A stretch of 64,000 nt of DNA from Nocardioides sp. Root190. GTDB lineage: Bacteria > Actinomycetota > Actinomycetes > Propionibacteriales > Nocardioidaceae. Positions within the stretch are counted from its first letter, which is position 1, and each line of letters begins with the position of its first letter. The notes under the pieces were generated by a model. It was given only the letters and a program-made list of their open reading frames with translations, had not been told where the DNA came from and did no database searches. Where the stretch lies: assembly GCF_001428565.1 (NCBI RefSeq), contig NZ_LMIA01000012.1, forward strand, positions 62,001 to 126,000, read 5' to 3'. The position numbers and the translations under genes are program-made. Shown piece after piece: positions 1 through 8,449 of this stretch.

Positions 1-253
1 CGACGCGTCCCCGATCGAGTGTCGTCGGGTCGATCCTCGCGCCGTCGAGGGTCACGGCGTGCAGCGCACGAGGCTTGACGTCGACGAAGGTCCGCGCCGC
101 CTCGCTCCTGAACCTGATCACGGTGCGCGACGAGAACGTCTCCGGGCCGCGGGCCAGGTCCAGCTCGACGTCGTACGACGACACGGCGAGCACGCTCGCG
201 CGGTGCTCGGCCTCGGCGCGGGTGAGGCTGAGGAAGCCGGAGTCGCTGCTCAT
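1..253 (-). CDS. pepN: Aminopeptidase N (M1 metallopeptidase), N-terminal part only
   Basis: Partial gene cut by the left edge of the window; only about 84 N-terminal residues are visible, from an ATG at 251-253. The segment reads as Leu-Thr-Arg-Ala-Glu-Ala followed by a Ser-Tyr-Asp-Val-Glu-Leu-Asp-Leu strand. That is the standard opening of actinobacterial M1 aminopeptidase N, where the N-terminal beta-saddle domain begins. The zinc site (HExxH) and GAMEN motif would lie outside the window, so catalysis cannot be checked. It is divergent from the SDR gene with only 27 bp between starts, so the two promoters must overlap. The family assignment comes from the N-terminal pattern and is fairly safe; the substrate is unknown. 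Confidence 0.82.
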   Translation of the reverse strand, partial: MSSDSGFLSLTRAEAEHRASVLAVSSYDVELDLARGPETFSSRTVIRFRSEAARTFVDVKPRALHAVTLDGARIDPTTLDRGRV

Positions 254-280
254 CGGGCCAGCGTATGGGAGCCTTCCGCC

Positions 281-1174
281 ATGCGACCCTGGACCCAGGT
301 GCCACCCCAGCAGGGGCGGCGATTCGTCATCACCGGCTCGAACGGCGGTCTCGGACTCGAGACGGCGCGGATCCTTGGCTCGCGAGGCGCGGAGATCGTC
401 ATGGCCTGCCGCAGCATCGAGCGCGGCGAGGCAGCGGCACGCACCGTGCCCGGCCACGACAAGGGGCGGATCCAGGTCCGCCAGGTCGACGTCAGCGACC
501 TCGCCTCGGTGGACGAGTTCGTCCGGGCGTTGAGCGCCGAAGGGCGCCCGGTCGACGTACTCATCAACAACGCGGGGGTCCTGGGAGTTCCGCACGCCCT
601 GTCCGCGGACGGGGTCGAGATGCACTTCGCGACCAACTACCTCGGCCACTTCGCGCTCACCCTCGGACTGCTGCCGTTGCTGAGGGACCGCGTCGTCGTG
701 ATCAGCTCGCGTGAGCACCGCTCGGGACGCATCGACCTCGACGACCTGGGCTGGGAGCGTCGGCCCTACCGCGCCTTCGCGGCATACGGCGACTCTAAGC
801 TCGCCGACCTGCTGTTCATGCGTGAGCTGGACCGGCGGTTCCGGGCGGAGGGCTCCGACCTGCGCGCGGTGGCCGCCCATCCCGGCGCGTCGGCCACCGG
901 CATCACGAGCAGCACCGGCAACGCGCTGCTCACCGCCATCGGCCACTACGGGCAGAAGCTCGTCAGCATGCCGGCCTGGCGGGGTGCGCTGTGCACGGTC
1001 TACGCCGCCACGACGGACGTCAAGGGCGGGAGCTACACGGGTCCGCACGGACGGACCGAGCTGTGGGGCTGGCCCGGACCGGCACAAATGGGCCAGGGCG
1101 CGGACGACGTCGTGCTCGCCCGCGCCCTGTGGGACCGCTCCGAGGAGCTGGTCAGCCGATCTCGACGCCGGTGA
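281..1174 (+). CDS. Short-chain dehydrogenase/reductase (SDR), NAD(P)-binding
   Basis: 297-residue oxidoreductase of the SDR superfamily with a Rossmann fold. Visible motifs are the cofactor loop TGSNGGLG (residues 18-25), the NNAG motif (96-99) and the catalytic YxxxK, Tyr169 and Lys173. The family resembles retinol-dehydrogenase/WW-domain-oxidoreductase-like SDRs that open with a 'TGSNGGLGLETA' type sequence; the substrate cannot be named. I chose the ATG at 281 because the upstream in-frame extension (59-280) overlaps pepN on the other strand and has no SDR similarity. The 3' end overlaps the convergent cyclophilin gene by 23 bp. Confidence 0.86.
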   Translation: MRPWTQVPPQQGRRFVITGSNGGLGLETARILGSRGAEIVMACRSIERGEAAARTVPGHDKGRIQVRQVDVSDLASVDEFVRALSAEGRPVDVLINNAGVLGVPHALSADGVEMHFATNYLGHFALTLGLLPLLRDRVVVISSREHRSGRIDLDDLGWERRPYRAFAAYGDSKLADLLFMRELDRRFRAEGSDLRAVAAHPGASATGITSSTGNALLTAIGHYGQKLVSMPAWRGALCTVYAATTDVKGGSYTGPHGRTELWGWPGPAQMGQGADDVVLARALWDRSEELVSRSRRR

Positions 1175-1934
1175 ACGTCACCGGGGTGTTGGGACGGCCG
1201 CCGCCGCTCTGTGCCCAGAAGCCGTCGTTGCCGGAGGCGGTCGCCTTCGTCAGCGTGGCGAGCGAGGCGGCGTCGAGCTTGCCCCACACGGTGTAGCTCG
1301 GCGGGAACTGGCTGTCGCCGAAGACGATGAAGAACTGGCCGCCGCCGGAGTTGGGGGCGCCGGTGTTGGCCATGGCGAGGGTGCCGGCCGGGTAGGTCTC
1401 CGTGCCGTCGACCTCGTCGGGGATGGTGTAGCCGGGGCTGCTGCTTCCGGTCTTCGGGTCCGGCTGGTCGGCCTTCGGGTCGAAGTAGGGGTCGCCGCAC
1501 TGCAGGAACTCGAAGCCGGGGTCGTTGCCCTGGCGGTGGCACGAGCTGTTGTCGTAGTAGCCCTGCTCGGCGAGCGAGGCGAAGGACGCGACCGTGCACG
1601 GAGCCTTGTCGGCATCGAGGGTGAGCTTCAGGTCGCCGACGGAGGTCTTGATGACTGCGGGGACCTGGCCGGTGAACGTCGAGGTCGCAGCCGGCGGCTC
1701 CACGTCGCGGGCGGCGTCACCGGTCTCGACGAAGTCGCACTGCGTCCCGCCGGAGGCGTCCGGGGCGGCGGTGGTCTCGGTCGTGGCGGCCTCGGTGGGC
1801 GCAGAGCTGGTGCCCTCGGTCGTGGGGCTGTCGTCGGTGGCCGACTTCTTGTCGTCGTCCCCGCAGGCGGAGAGGCTGGCGAGCAGGAGGAGTGCCGGGA
1901 CACCGGCGAGCAGGCGTGAGCGCATGGGCCGCAT
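1152..1934 (-). CDS. Secreted cyclophilin-type peptidyl-prolyl isomerase, lipoprotein
   Basis: 260-residue protein starting at MRPMRSRLLAG. A hydrophobic signal sequence ends in the lipobox Leu-Ser-Ala-Cys (Cys24), followed by an acidic Thr/Ser-rich linker to about residue 75. The cyclophilin domain follows, with VIKTSVGDLKLTLD near its start and the core GTLAMANTG and GGGQFFIVFGD motifs. Cyclophilins interconvert cis and trans prolyl bonds; this one should act on the outer face of the membrane. The open frame extends to 1991, but that would overlap the divergent LLM gene (start 1978), so the start at 1934 (or the Met at 1925) is preferred. It is convergent with the SDR. Confidence 0.9.
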   Translation of the reverse strand: MRPMRSRLLAGVPALLLLASLSACGDDDKKSATDDSPTTEGTSSAPTEAATTETTAAPDASGGTQCDFVETGDAARDVEPPAATSTFTGQVPAVIKTSVGDLKLTLDADKAPCTVASFASLAEQGYYDNSSCHRQGNDPGFEFLQCGDPYFDPKADQPDPKTGSSSPGYTIPDEVDGTETYPAGTLAMANTGAPNSGGGQFFIVFGDSQFPPSYTVWGKLDAASLATLTKATASGNDGFWAQSGGGRPNTPVTFTGVEIG

Positions 1935-1977
1935 CGTACGCAGGCACCCTGTGGCGGCGCGGCGTAGGTTGAAGGAC

Positions 1978-2850
1978 ATGGACCTCGGCATCCACTATGC
2001 GAACTTCACCCACCCCGACTGGCAGACCACGCTGGTGGATCGTCTCGATGCCACCGTGCGGGTGGCCGACGAGGGCGGCATCTCGCTGTTCACCGTGATG
2101 GACCACTACTTCCAGATGGTCGACTTCGGTGGGCCCTTCGAGCCGATGCTGGAGGGGTACAGCACCCTCGGCTACCTCGCAGGTCGCACCGAACGCGTCG
2201 AGCTCGGGCTGCTCGTCACCGGCGTGACCTATCGCCACCCGGGAGTGCTCGCCAAGGTCGTCTCGACCCTCGACGTGCTGTCGCGCGGTCGGGCCTGGCT
2301 CGGCATCGGTGCCGCTTGGTACGACCGTGAGCACGAGGGCCTCGGGGTGCCGTTCCCGTCCATGGCCGAGCGGTTCGAGCGGCTGGAGGAGACGATCCGG
2401 ATCACCGAGCAGATGTGGAGCGACGACGACGGACCGTTCGAGGGCACGCACTTCCAGCTCGCCGAGACGATCTGCCTCCCGAAGCCGCCGCGTGGGCGGG
2501 TGCCGCTGATGATCGGCGGGCAGGGGGAGCGCAAGACGCTGCGGATGGTGGCCCAGTACGCCGACGCCTGCAACCTCTTCACCGGCGACGGCGTCGAGGG
2601 GGTCGCGCACAAGCTCGACGTGCTGCGCGGCCACTGCGACGACCTGGGACGTGACTACGACGCGATCCGCAAGACGATCCTGTGGATGGGTGACCCGGTC
2701 GCCGAGATCGACCGTTTCGTGCAGGAGACGGGGGAGTACGCCGCCCTCGGGGTCGACCTCACCGCGCTCGCGCCGCCGCTGGACGTCGACCCCGAGGCCT
2801 GGGCGACCGTCCTGGTCGAGAAGGTGCTCCCGCGGGTCGCGGAGCTCTGA
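1978..2850 (+). CDS. LLM-class F420-dependent oxidoreductase
   Basis: 290-residue member of the luciferase-like monooxygenase superfamily (TIM barrel). It opens with a LGIHYANFTHPDW strand, has the typical 'LGLLVTGVTYRHPGVLAKVVSTLDVLSRGRAWLGIGAAW' type core around residues 80-120 (given here in outline), and has a PLMIGGQGERKTLR strand near 175. In actinobacteria this subgroup generally uses coenzyme F420; the substrate is unknown. The ATG at 1978 is preceded by an AAGGA-type ribosome site. An in-frame extension back to 1594 is an artefact running through the divergent cyclophilin gene. The gap between the two starts is 43 bp. Confidence 0.85.
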   Translation: MDLGIHYANFTHPDWQTTLVDRLDATVRVADEGGISLFTVMDHYFQMVDFGGPFEPMLEGYSTLGYLAGRTERVELGLLVTGVTYRHPGVLAKVVSTLDVLSRGRAWLGIGAAWYDREHEGLGVPFPSMAERFERLEETIRITEQMWSDDDGPFEGTHFQLAETICLPKPPRGRVPLMIGGQGERKTLRMVAQYADACNLFTGDGVEGVAHKLDVLRGHCDDLGRDYDAIRKTILWMGDPVAEIDRFVQETGEYAALGVDLTALAPPLDVDPEAWATVLVEKVLPRVAEL

Positions 2851-2918
2851 GCCGCTCCGGCACACTTGGCTTCGGCTTCGCTGCCTGCGCGGCCTGAACC
2901 GAGGAGGGGAATCGGGCC

Positions 2919-4562
2919 ATGGGCGCGACGATCAAGGTGTCCGGGCTCTCTGCCGGACACGGGGCGACGGCGCTGTTCGCCGACCTCGACCTGGTGATCG
3001 CGCCGCGCGACGTGATCGGACTCGTCGGTCCGAACGGTGCGGGCAAGTCCACCTTGCTCCGCACGCTGGCCGGCGAGCTGGTGCCCGAGGCCGGCACGGT
3101 CACGGTCGTTCCCTCCGCCGCCACCATCGGCTACCTGCCGCAGGAGACCGAGCGGCGCGAGGGTGAGACGGTGCGCGCGTTCCTGGCCCGTCGCACGGGC
3201 GTGGCGCAGGCCCAGGCAGCGTTCGATGCGGCGACCGAGGCACTCGGCTCGGAGCAGCCGGGAGCCGACGACACCTACGCCGACGCGCTCGAGCGCTGGC
3301 TCGCGCTGGGTGCCCCGGACCTCGATGAGAGGGCTGAGGCGATCGCCGCCGACGTGGGTCTGGCGGTCGACCTCGACCAGCCGATGACCTCTCTGTCCGG
3401 CGGGCAGGCGGCCCGCGCGGGGCTCGCCAGCCTGCTGCTCTCGCGCTACGACGTGTTCCTGCTCGACGAGCCCACCAACGACCTGGACCTCGACGGTCTC
3501 GCCAGGCTGGAGCGTTTCGTCGGCGACCTCGGCGAAGCGGCCGTGATCGTCAGCCACGACCGGGAGTTCCTCGCCCGCACCGTCAACCGGATCGTCGAGC
3601 TGGACCTCCACCAACGCGCGATCAACGTCTACGGCGGGGGATACGACTCCTGGTTGCAGGAGCGCGAGATCGCCCGACGCCACGCGCGCGAGGCCTATGA
3701 CGAGTACGCCGGAACGGTCGCCGGGCTGCAGGCCCGCGCCAACACGCAGCGCAATTGGGCGGCGCAGGGCGTGCGCAACGCGCGACGCAGCATCAACAAC
3801 GAGCCCGACAAGTCGGTACGGAGGTTCCGGGCGGAGGCCAGCGAGAAGCAGGCGTCCAAGGTCCGCCAGTCCGAGCGGGCGCTGGAGCGGCTCGAAGAGG
3901 TCGACGAACCTCGCAAGGAGTGGGAGCTGCGGATGGAGATCGCGGCGGCCCCACGATCCGGTGCGGTCACCGCCGCACTCCGGGAGGCCGTCGTACGACG
4001 CGGGGAGTTCACGTTCGGACCGGTGACCCTCGAGATCGGCTGGGCCGAGAAGGTCGCGATCACCGGTGCGAACGGCGCGGGCAAGTCCACCCTGCTCGCG
4101 GCGCTGCTCGGTCGACTGCCGCTGGACGCGGGGGAGTCGCACCTCGGTCCCGGCGTGGTCGTCGGCGAGGTCGACCAGGCCCGCCGGCTCTTCGAGGGCG
4201 ATGACTCGCTGGTGGACGCCTTCCAGCGACAGGTCCCCGATCTGGCTCCGGAGCCGGTGCGCACACTGCTGGCGAAGTTCGGTCTGAAGACCGGTCACGT
4301 CGTACGGCCGGCAGCGACGTTGTCGCCCGGCGAGCGCACCCGCGCCGCCCTGGCACTGCTCCAGGCCCGGGGAGTGAACCTGCTCGTCCTCGACGAGCCG
4401 ACCAACCACCTCGACCTGCCCGCCATCGAACAGCTCGAGTCGGCGCTCGCCGAGTATCCGGGGACCTTGCTGCTCGTCACGCACGACCGCCGGATGTTGG
4501 AGGCAGTCGCCACGACGCGTGAGCTGTCCGTCGCGAACGGTCGGGTCACCGAACGCAGTTGA
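2919..4562 (+). CDS. ABC-F family ATPase (ribosome-associated)
   Basis: 547-residue protein with two ABC ATPase domains and no membrane segments. The first Walker A is GPNGAGKST (37-45), with signature LSGGQ at 159-163 and a LLDEPTNDLDLD Walker B. The second Walker A is GANGAGKST (383-391), with a degenerate signature LSPGE near 468 and LDEPTNHLDLP. A charged linker of about 80 residues lies between the domains. ABC-F proteins act on the ribosomal E site as translation factors or antibiotic-protection proteins; which applies here cannot be told from sequence. The start is well supported by a GAGGAGGGG ribosome site. The gene is followed at 4637 by a paired-palindrome repeat. Confidence 0.93.
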   Translation: MGATIKVSGLSAGHGATALFADLDLVIAPRDVIGLVGPNGAGKSTLLRTLAGELVPEAGTVTVVPSAATIGYLPQETERREGETVRAFLARRTGVAQAQAAFDAATEALGSEQPGADDTYADALERWLALGAPDLDERAEAIAADVGLAVDLDQPMTSLSGGQAARAGLASLLLSRYDVFLLDEPTNDLDLDGLARLERFVGDLGEAAVIVSHDREFLARTVNRIVELDLHQRAINVYGGGYDSWLQEREIARRHAREAYDEYAGTVAGLQARANTQRNWAAQGVRNARRSINNEPDKSVRRFRAEASEKQASKVRQSERALERLEEVDEPRKEWELRMEIAAAPRSGAVTAALREAVVRRGEFTFGPVTLEIGWAEKVAITGANGAGKSTLLAALLGRLPLDAGESHLGPGVVVGEVDQARRLFEGDDSLVDAFQRQVPDLAPEPVRTLLAKFGLKTGHVVRPAATLSPGERTRAALALLQARGVNLLVLDEPTNHLDLPAIEQLESALAEYPGTLLLVTHDRRMLEAVATTRELSVANGRVTERS

Positions 4563-4636
4563 ATGTTATGTCAGGCGGCTTGGGTGGGGTCGCCGGGATC
4601 TGGCTTCCGGGAGAACTGCTGGCGGTCGGCTCGAAA

Positions 4637-4705
4637 CGTTGCGGTTTGGTCCCAAACCGCAACGAATTGGGTCTGAAACGTGCGGTTTGGGACCAAACCG
4701 CAACG
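4637..4705. repeat. Paired-palindrome (REP/BIME-like) element, copy 1
   Basis: Two inverted repeats, each with arms TGCGGTTTGG and CCAAACCGCA. The first (core 4640-4661) has centre TC and its arms extend to 13 bp with CGT/ACG flanks (4637-4664). The second (core 4681-4702) has centre GA. Each core is the reverse complement of the other, so the 63-bp unit as a whole is an inverted repeat. The 19-bp linker is 4662-4680 and the centres are 41 bp apart, as at the copies near 52.2, 53.3 and 59.8 kb. It lies 74 bp past the ABC-F stop codon, with about 200 bp to the next gene. No T-run follows, so it is not a classical terminator. Confidence 0.88.
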
Positions 4706-4783
4706 TCAGGGGAGCGTCTCGGGCAACTCGACCGTGTCGTTCCGCCGACGTGGCGCAAGGGCCTTCTGAATCAGCAACATGAC

Positions 4784-4823
4784 ATAATGTTCATTATCGG
4801 CGATATCTGAACAGGTCGTTCAG
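4784..4823. promoter_or_regulatory. AT-rich inverted repeats upstream of the DUF2784 gene
   Basis: The rest of the 338-bp gap between the ABC-F and DUF2784 genes holds two more inverted repeats. ataatg-tt-cattat (4784-4797) is strikingly AT-rich for this genome, and ctgaac-aggtc-gttcag lies at 4807-4823. Their position about 80-115 bp before the GTG at 4901 suits a promoter/operator region, but no matched -35/-10 pair is convincing. Function is inferred from symmetry and location only. I see nothing else coding in 4706-4900. Confidence 0.35.
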
Positions 4824-4900
4824 GTCCGGAGCCCGATGTGTTCGGGGGCTTTCCTGGAGGTGATGGAGGACATTGTCGAGTGCCGACCTAGTCTTCAAGG

Positions 4901-5245
4901 GTGCACCGCATCATCGCCCCGTTCGCCGTGGTGATCCACCTCGTCTTCGTCGGGTTCACGGTGATCGGCGGGTTCCTCGCCTGGCTGGTGGTTCCCTGGC
5001 TCGTCGTCCCTCACGTCGCGGCTGCTGCATGGGGCGGCCGGATGGCCGTGTCGCGCGCCGCCTGTCCACTGTCACGTCTGGAGAACTGGGGACGGTCGCG
5101 GACCGGACGCCCTGAGCTGCACGAGCGTGGCTTCGTCGCGCACTACTTCGAGGGCACGGTGTACCCGCATCGGTGGTCGCGCCGGATCGAGCTCGTCATC
5201 GGTGGGCTGATCGCCGGTTCCTGGCTCGGGTTCGCGCTGCGCTGA
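4901..5245 (+). CDS. DUF2784 family membrane protein
   Basis: 114-residue small membrane protein matching the DUF2784 pattern: an N-terminal pair of hydrophobic helices, then a CPLSRLENWGR motif (around residues 60-70), then FVAHYFEGTVYP and a last helix ending in GLIAGSWLGFALR. No function is known for the family. The GTG at 4901 is the start; the sequence before it has no Shine-Dalgarno match that I can defend. The stop codon overlaps the start of the TOPRIM gene (TGATG), implying translational coupling. Confidence 0.75.
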   Translation: MHRIIAPFAVVIHLVFVGFTVIGGFLAWLVVPWLVVPHVAAAAWGGRMAVSRAACPLSRLENWGRSRTGRPELHERGFVAHYFEGTVYPHRWSRRIELVIGGLIAGSWLGFALR

Positions 5246-5796
5246 TGCGCCGGATCGTGCTGGTCGAGGGCGAGAGTGACAGGGTCGCGCTCGAGACACT
5301 CGCTGCGCGGACCGGACGAGACCTCGCCACCGAGGGTGCCGAGATCGTCGTGATGGGTGGCGTCACCAACGTCCGCAGGTACGCGACGACGTACGGGCCG
5401 CGTGGTCAGGGTTTGGAGGTCGAGGGGTTGTACGACTCCCCCGACGAATCCATCATCAGACGCGGTCTGGTCGACGCCGGACTGGACGTGCCTGAGGACC
5501 TCGCGCTGATCGGGTTCCACGGCTGCGAGCCGGACCTGGAGCACGAGCTGATCCGGGCGCTCGGGACCGACGTCGTCGAGCAGGTCATCGCTGCGGAGGG
5601 CGAGACCAGGTCGCTGGACCTGTTGTTGCAGATGCCTGCCCAACGCGGCTGGACGCGGGTCGAGGTGCTGCACCGCTTCATCGGAGCGAGGTCGGGGCGC
5701 AAGGCGAGGTACGCCCGGCTCCTCGTCGAGGCGCTGGGTGAGGGGTGCGCGCCGCCACCCCTCAGGGCAGTGTTGGGGACATGGACGCCGACGTGA
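5245..5796 (+). CDS. TOPRIM-domain protein (stand-alone, OLD/DnaG-like nucleotidyltransferase-hydrolase fold)
   Basis: 183-residue protein that opens directly with the TOPRIM signature VLVEGESDR (residues 5-13, acidic Glu and Asp). It continues with VVMGGVTNVRRYATTYGP, typical of free-standing TOPRIM proteins of actinobacteria. TOPRIM folds bind Mg2+ and cleave or join phosphodiester bonds in primases, topoisomerases and OLD nucleases. Here no ATPase partner domain is attached, so activity is uncertain. The ATG at 5245 overlaps the previous stop; the longer reading frame from 5173 lies inside DUF2784. The end overlaps the next gene by 16 bp. Confidence 0.72.
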   Translation: MRRIVLVEGESDRVALETLAARTGRDLATEGAEIVVMGGVTNVRRYATTYGPRGQGLEVEGLYDSPDESIIRRGLVDAGLDVPEDLALIGFHGCEPDLEHELIRALGTDVVEQVIAAEGETRSLDLLLQMPAQRGWTRVEVLHRFIGARSGRKARYARLLVEALGEGCAPPPLRAVLGTWTPT

Positions 5797-6317
5797 GCCT
5801 GCGCCGTGCCCGCAGTCCGGTGGTGATCGCCAGCACGGCGGTCGTCGTCCTGGTGGCGGGCGCTGCGCTGATCTGGACCATCCGTGACGACGACGAGACG
5901 GCCGAGGTGCGCCCGGTCGACCGGGCCCTCGCGGCGGCGATCTCCGGGACAGGGGTCACGCCGTACGTCGTCGACTTCGACGGCGCCCGCCTGCGCGACG
6001 TCCGTGTCGAGGGCGCAGAGGTGTTCCTGTCGTACGACGTGGACGACGTCCCGCTCTTCACGCTCGTGCTCGAGAAGTCGAGGCCCGGTGACCTGTGCCA
6101 GGACCACGACGACTCCCGGGGTGGGAGCTGTCTCGCCGACGGGGACCGGGTCGAGACCGAGTTCGAGGAGTTCGGGACCTTCGGCGTGCGCAGGGACGAC
6201 ACGATGCTGACCATGGCGAGCGTGGTCATCGAGAGTGACCCGGACATCGGTGAGCGGGCGTACGCCGCGCTGGAGGCCGCCGAGCGCGTGGGCGTCGACG
6301 ACCTCGCGCGACGCTGA
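5781..6317 (+). CDS. Uncharacterised single-pass membrane-anchored protein
   Basis: 178-residue protein not assigned to a family. After a short basic N-terminus (SLRRARSP) comes one hydrophobic segment, roughly residues 12-32 (VVIASTAVVVLVAGAALIW). An acidic extracytoplasmic domain follows, rich in Asp/Glu and containing two cysteines (DLCQDHDD and GSCLADG) that could pair. The start at ATG 5781 overlaps the TOPRIM gene by 16 bp. It probably belongs to the same transcript as DUF2784, the TOPRIM gene and the HD-domain gene. No catalytic motif is visible. Confidence 0.6.
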   Translation: MDADVSLRRARSPVVIASTAVVVLVAGAALIWTIRDDDETAEVRPVDRALAAAISGTGVTPYVVDFDGARLRDVRVEGAEVFLSYDVDDVPLFTLVLEKSRPGDLCQDHDDSRGGSCLADGDRVETEFEEFGTFGVRRDDTMLTMASVVIESDPDIGERAYAALEAAERVGVDDLARR

Positions 6318-6336
6318 GCGTGGCAGGCTGGGTGAC

Positions 6337-6984
6337 GTGGACGACGAGCTGATCATCGAACGGAGCCCGCTCCCCGCCGGCATCGATCCCCGGCTGGTCG
6401 CCCAGCTGACGTTCCTCGCCGAGGCCGACAAGCTCAAGACGATCCTCCGCGCCTCTCCCCTGGCTGCTGTCGAGCGTCGCGAGAACGATGCCGAGCACTC
6501 GTGGCATCTCGCGCTGATGGTCACCCTGCTGGCGGAGTACGCCGACGAGCCGATCGACGTCGGGCATGCGATCAAGCTCGTGATCATTCACGACCTGGTC
6601 GAGATCTACGCCGGCGACAGCCCCGTCTTCGACCCGGCCGCCGTGGTCGGCCAGCAGGAGCGCGAAGAGGCGGCCGCAGACCGACTCTTCACACTGCTCC
6701 CCCACGACCAGGCCGGGTGGGTCCGGGCGCTGTGGGACGAGTTCGAGGCGGCCGCAACGCCGGAGGCGCGGTTCTGCAAGGCGATGGACCGGCTCGAGCC
6801 GATGCTGCTCAACTGGCTGAACCGCGGTGGCACCTGGCAGATGCCCGGCGCGACCGAGACGACGGTGCGGGCGCGCGAGGCGGGCGTGGTGGCCGGCTCG
6901 ACGACCCTCGGGGCCGTGACGAACCTCCTGGTCGAGGGCGGCCTGCGCAACGGGTGGATCAGGCCTGACGCTCCGGCGTCCTGA
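6337..6984 (+). CDS. HD-domain phosphohydrolase (YfbR/HDDC2-like)
   Basis: 215-residue HD-superfamily protein of the HD_3 type. The metal ligands are visible: His in ENDAEHSWHLALM (about residue 53), the paired His-Asp in LVIIHDLVEIYAGD (about 87-88) and a later Asp in the AMDRLEPMLLNW segment. Relatives hydrolyse 5'-deoxynucleoside monophosphates, but the exact substrate is an inference. The GTG at 6337 is chosen because the upstream extension to 6235 lies inside the previous gene. The 3' end overlaps the convergent DUF1906 gene by 26 bp. Confidence 0.83.
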   Translation: MDDELIIERSPLPAGIDPRLVAQLTFLAEADKLKTILRASPLAAVERRENDAEHSWHLALMVTLLAEYADEPIDVGHAIKLVIIHDLVEIYAGDSPVFDPAAVVGQQEREEAAADRLFTLLPHDQAGWVRALWDEFEAAATPEARFCKAMDRLEPMLLNWLNRGGTWQMPGATETTVRAREAGVVAGSTTLGAVTNLLVEGGLRNGWIRPDAPAS

Positions 6985-8383
6985 CCGGAAGCAACGTGCC
7001 GCGTGACAGCGCGGTCCACACGGCCCGGGTCACGACGACCCGTCGGCCCAGCCCGAGCCGGGTCCGGTACTGCCGCACCGTCCTGGCCGTGTCGGCTCCG
7101 TAGGTGCCGTCGACGCGGACGACGCGTCGTCCGACAGCGGCATTCAGACTGCGTTGCAGACGGCGCACGTCCTCGCCACGGGCTCCCCTGCGCAGCACCG
7201 GCGTGCTGCCCTGGGACAGGAGTGCCGTCCAGGTGCGACGGTCCACCGCCCCCGTCGCCGGGAGGCCGCGCCGCTCCTGGAAGGCGCCGACCGCACGGAC
7301 CGTGGTCGCGTCGTGGAGCCCCGAGGTCTTGACCGGGTGCGGCTGCCCGGGCAGCACGAGGCACTGGACCAGGCGGACGAGCGCCCCGCGGTCCCCTGAG
7401 CGGACGGGGCGGGTGCGGGCCCGGCCCGCCGCGTCGTCGCAGCCGACGGGCGCGCGCGGGTTGCTGGTGGCGCCGAGGCTGACGAAGTTCCAGTCGATCG
7501 CCATCCGGTGGCCGCCGAACTCCACCCGGGTGTCGAGGGCGTACTGGTGGACCCGGCTGGTCCGCATGTACTCCGGCGCGGCGACGTACTGGCCGGGCAG
7601 CGTCCTCGGGCGGTCGATCCACGCGTACCAGACCGCATCGGGACGGGCGTAGTCCCGATCGGTGGCGCTGAGCAGTGCGATCCCGGCGCGCACGTGGGAG
7701 TAGACGCCGGACCGGTAGCCGAGCCGGTGCACGTCGCGCGTCCACTGGTCGAGGAAGGCGAGCGAGGAGCCGCGGCAGTGGCGGCGGGCCGTGTCGAACG
7801 GCTCGAGGTCGTAGAAGAGGAGCTCCCCGGGAACGAGGCCGAGGGCGCGGGCGGCCGCCACGGCCTGCTCTGCCTCCTGGGTGGCGCGCGCCCGAGCGGC
7901 GTCGTACAGGCCACTCTTCCCCGGCCGGGCGGTGATCCGGTGGCGATAGCCGGTGCACGATGCCTGTGGTCCGACCCAGATCGGCAGGAGCTTCCAGCCG
8001 GCGCGGACCTGGTTGTCGACCCATCCCGAGGTCAGGTGCCGCTGCGGGCACGCCCGGTGGATGCCGCCGAGGTAGATGCCGACGCCGGTGAAGGGTGAGC
8101 TCGTGAGCCAGCGGTCCATCACGCCCTGCCTCGGGGCGCGGCAGGCATCGAAGGCGAAGCCGCTCCAGGCCGAGCCCGGCGGAGCCGGCGGCGGAGGTGG
8201 TGGAGGTGGGAGCTGATCCTCGGCCTCGGCGACGACCGGCGCAGCCGCCGGGTCGGCCTGGTCCGCGTCGTTGTCGTCGAACGGGCCGTAGGGCCCGGCC
8301 AGCACGAGAGCGACCGTCAGGTAGAGGGCCAGGGCGGCGCTCAGCACGACAGGCAGGGGCACGGAGCGGTCGAGGACGCGCAT
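6959..8383 (-). CDS. Secreted DUF1906 (glycoside-hydrolase-like) protein with peptidoglycan-binding repeats
   Basis: 474-residue exported protein. The N-terminus has a hydrophobic segment (about residues 8-28) followed by an acidic and proline-rich spacer with eight consecutive prolines. Residues about 70-310 form a DUF1906/Rv2525c-like TIM-barrel, with GFAFDACRAP at the start and LFYDLEPFD and HQYALDTRVEFGG strands, the last of which leads into AIDWNFVSL. Two PG_binding_1-type repeats follow, each with a 'V..FQ..RGLPATGAVD..TW..L' pattern. The family is thought to act on cell-wall glycans; no activity is proven. It is divergent from the acyl-CoA ligase gene. Confidence 0.83.
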   Translation of the reverse strand: MRVLDRSVPLPVVLSAALALYLTVALVLAGPYGPFDDNDADQADPAAAPVVAEAEDQLPPPPPPPPAPPGSAWSGFAFDACRAPRQGVMDRWLTSSPFTGVGIYLGGIHRACPQRHLTSGWVDNQVRAGWKLLPIWVGPQASCTGYRHRITARPGKSGLYDAARARATQEAEQAVAAARALGLVPGELLFYDLEPFDTARRHCRGSSLAFLDQWTRDVHRLGYRSGVYSHVRAGIALLSATDRDYARPDAVWYAWIDRPRTLPGQYVAAPEYMRTSRVHQYALDTRVEFGGHRMAIDWNFVSLGATSNPRAPVGCDDAAGRARTRPVRSGDRGALVRLVQCLVLPGQPHPVKTSGLHDATTVRAVGAFQERRGLPATGAVDRRTWTALLSQGSTPVLRRGARGEDVRRLQRSLNAAVGRRVVRVDGTYGADTARTVRQYRTRLGLGRRVVVTRAVWTALSRGTLLPVRTPERQA

Positions 8384-8449
8384 GGGGAGGACAATCGGCT
8401 GGGCGACAGGGTTTCCGCGATCGTAGGCGGCGGGTGGTCGCGAACCGTT

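Noticed and set aside
59..280. N-terminal extension of the first SDR
   Set aside because: It lies antisense to pepN and lacks SDR similarity; the cofactor loop is correctly placed from ATG 281.
4637..4705. CRISPR-like repeats
   Set aside because: Only two inverted copies per site with a fixed 19-bp linker, no array and no cas genes in the window.
4546..4810. Small frames across palindrome copy 1 (reading RFGTKPQR or AVWDQTA)
   Set aside because: The peptides come only from translating the palindrome; the same words appear at every copy in several frames, so they are not genes.
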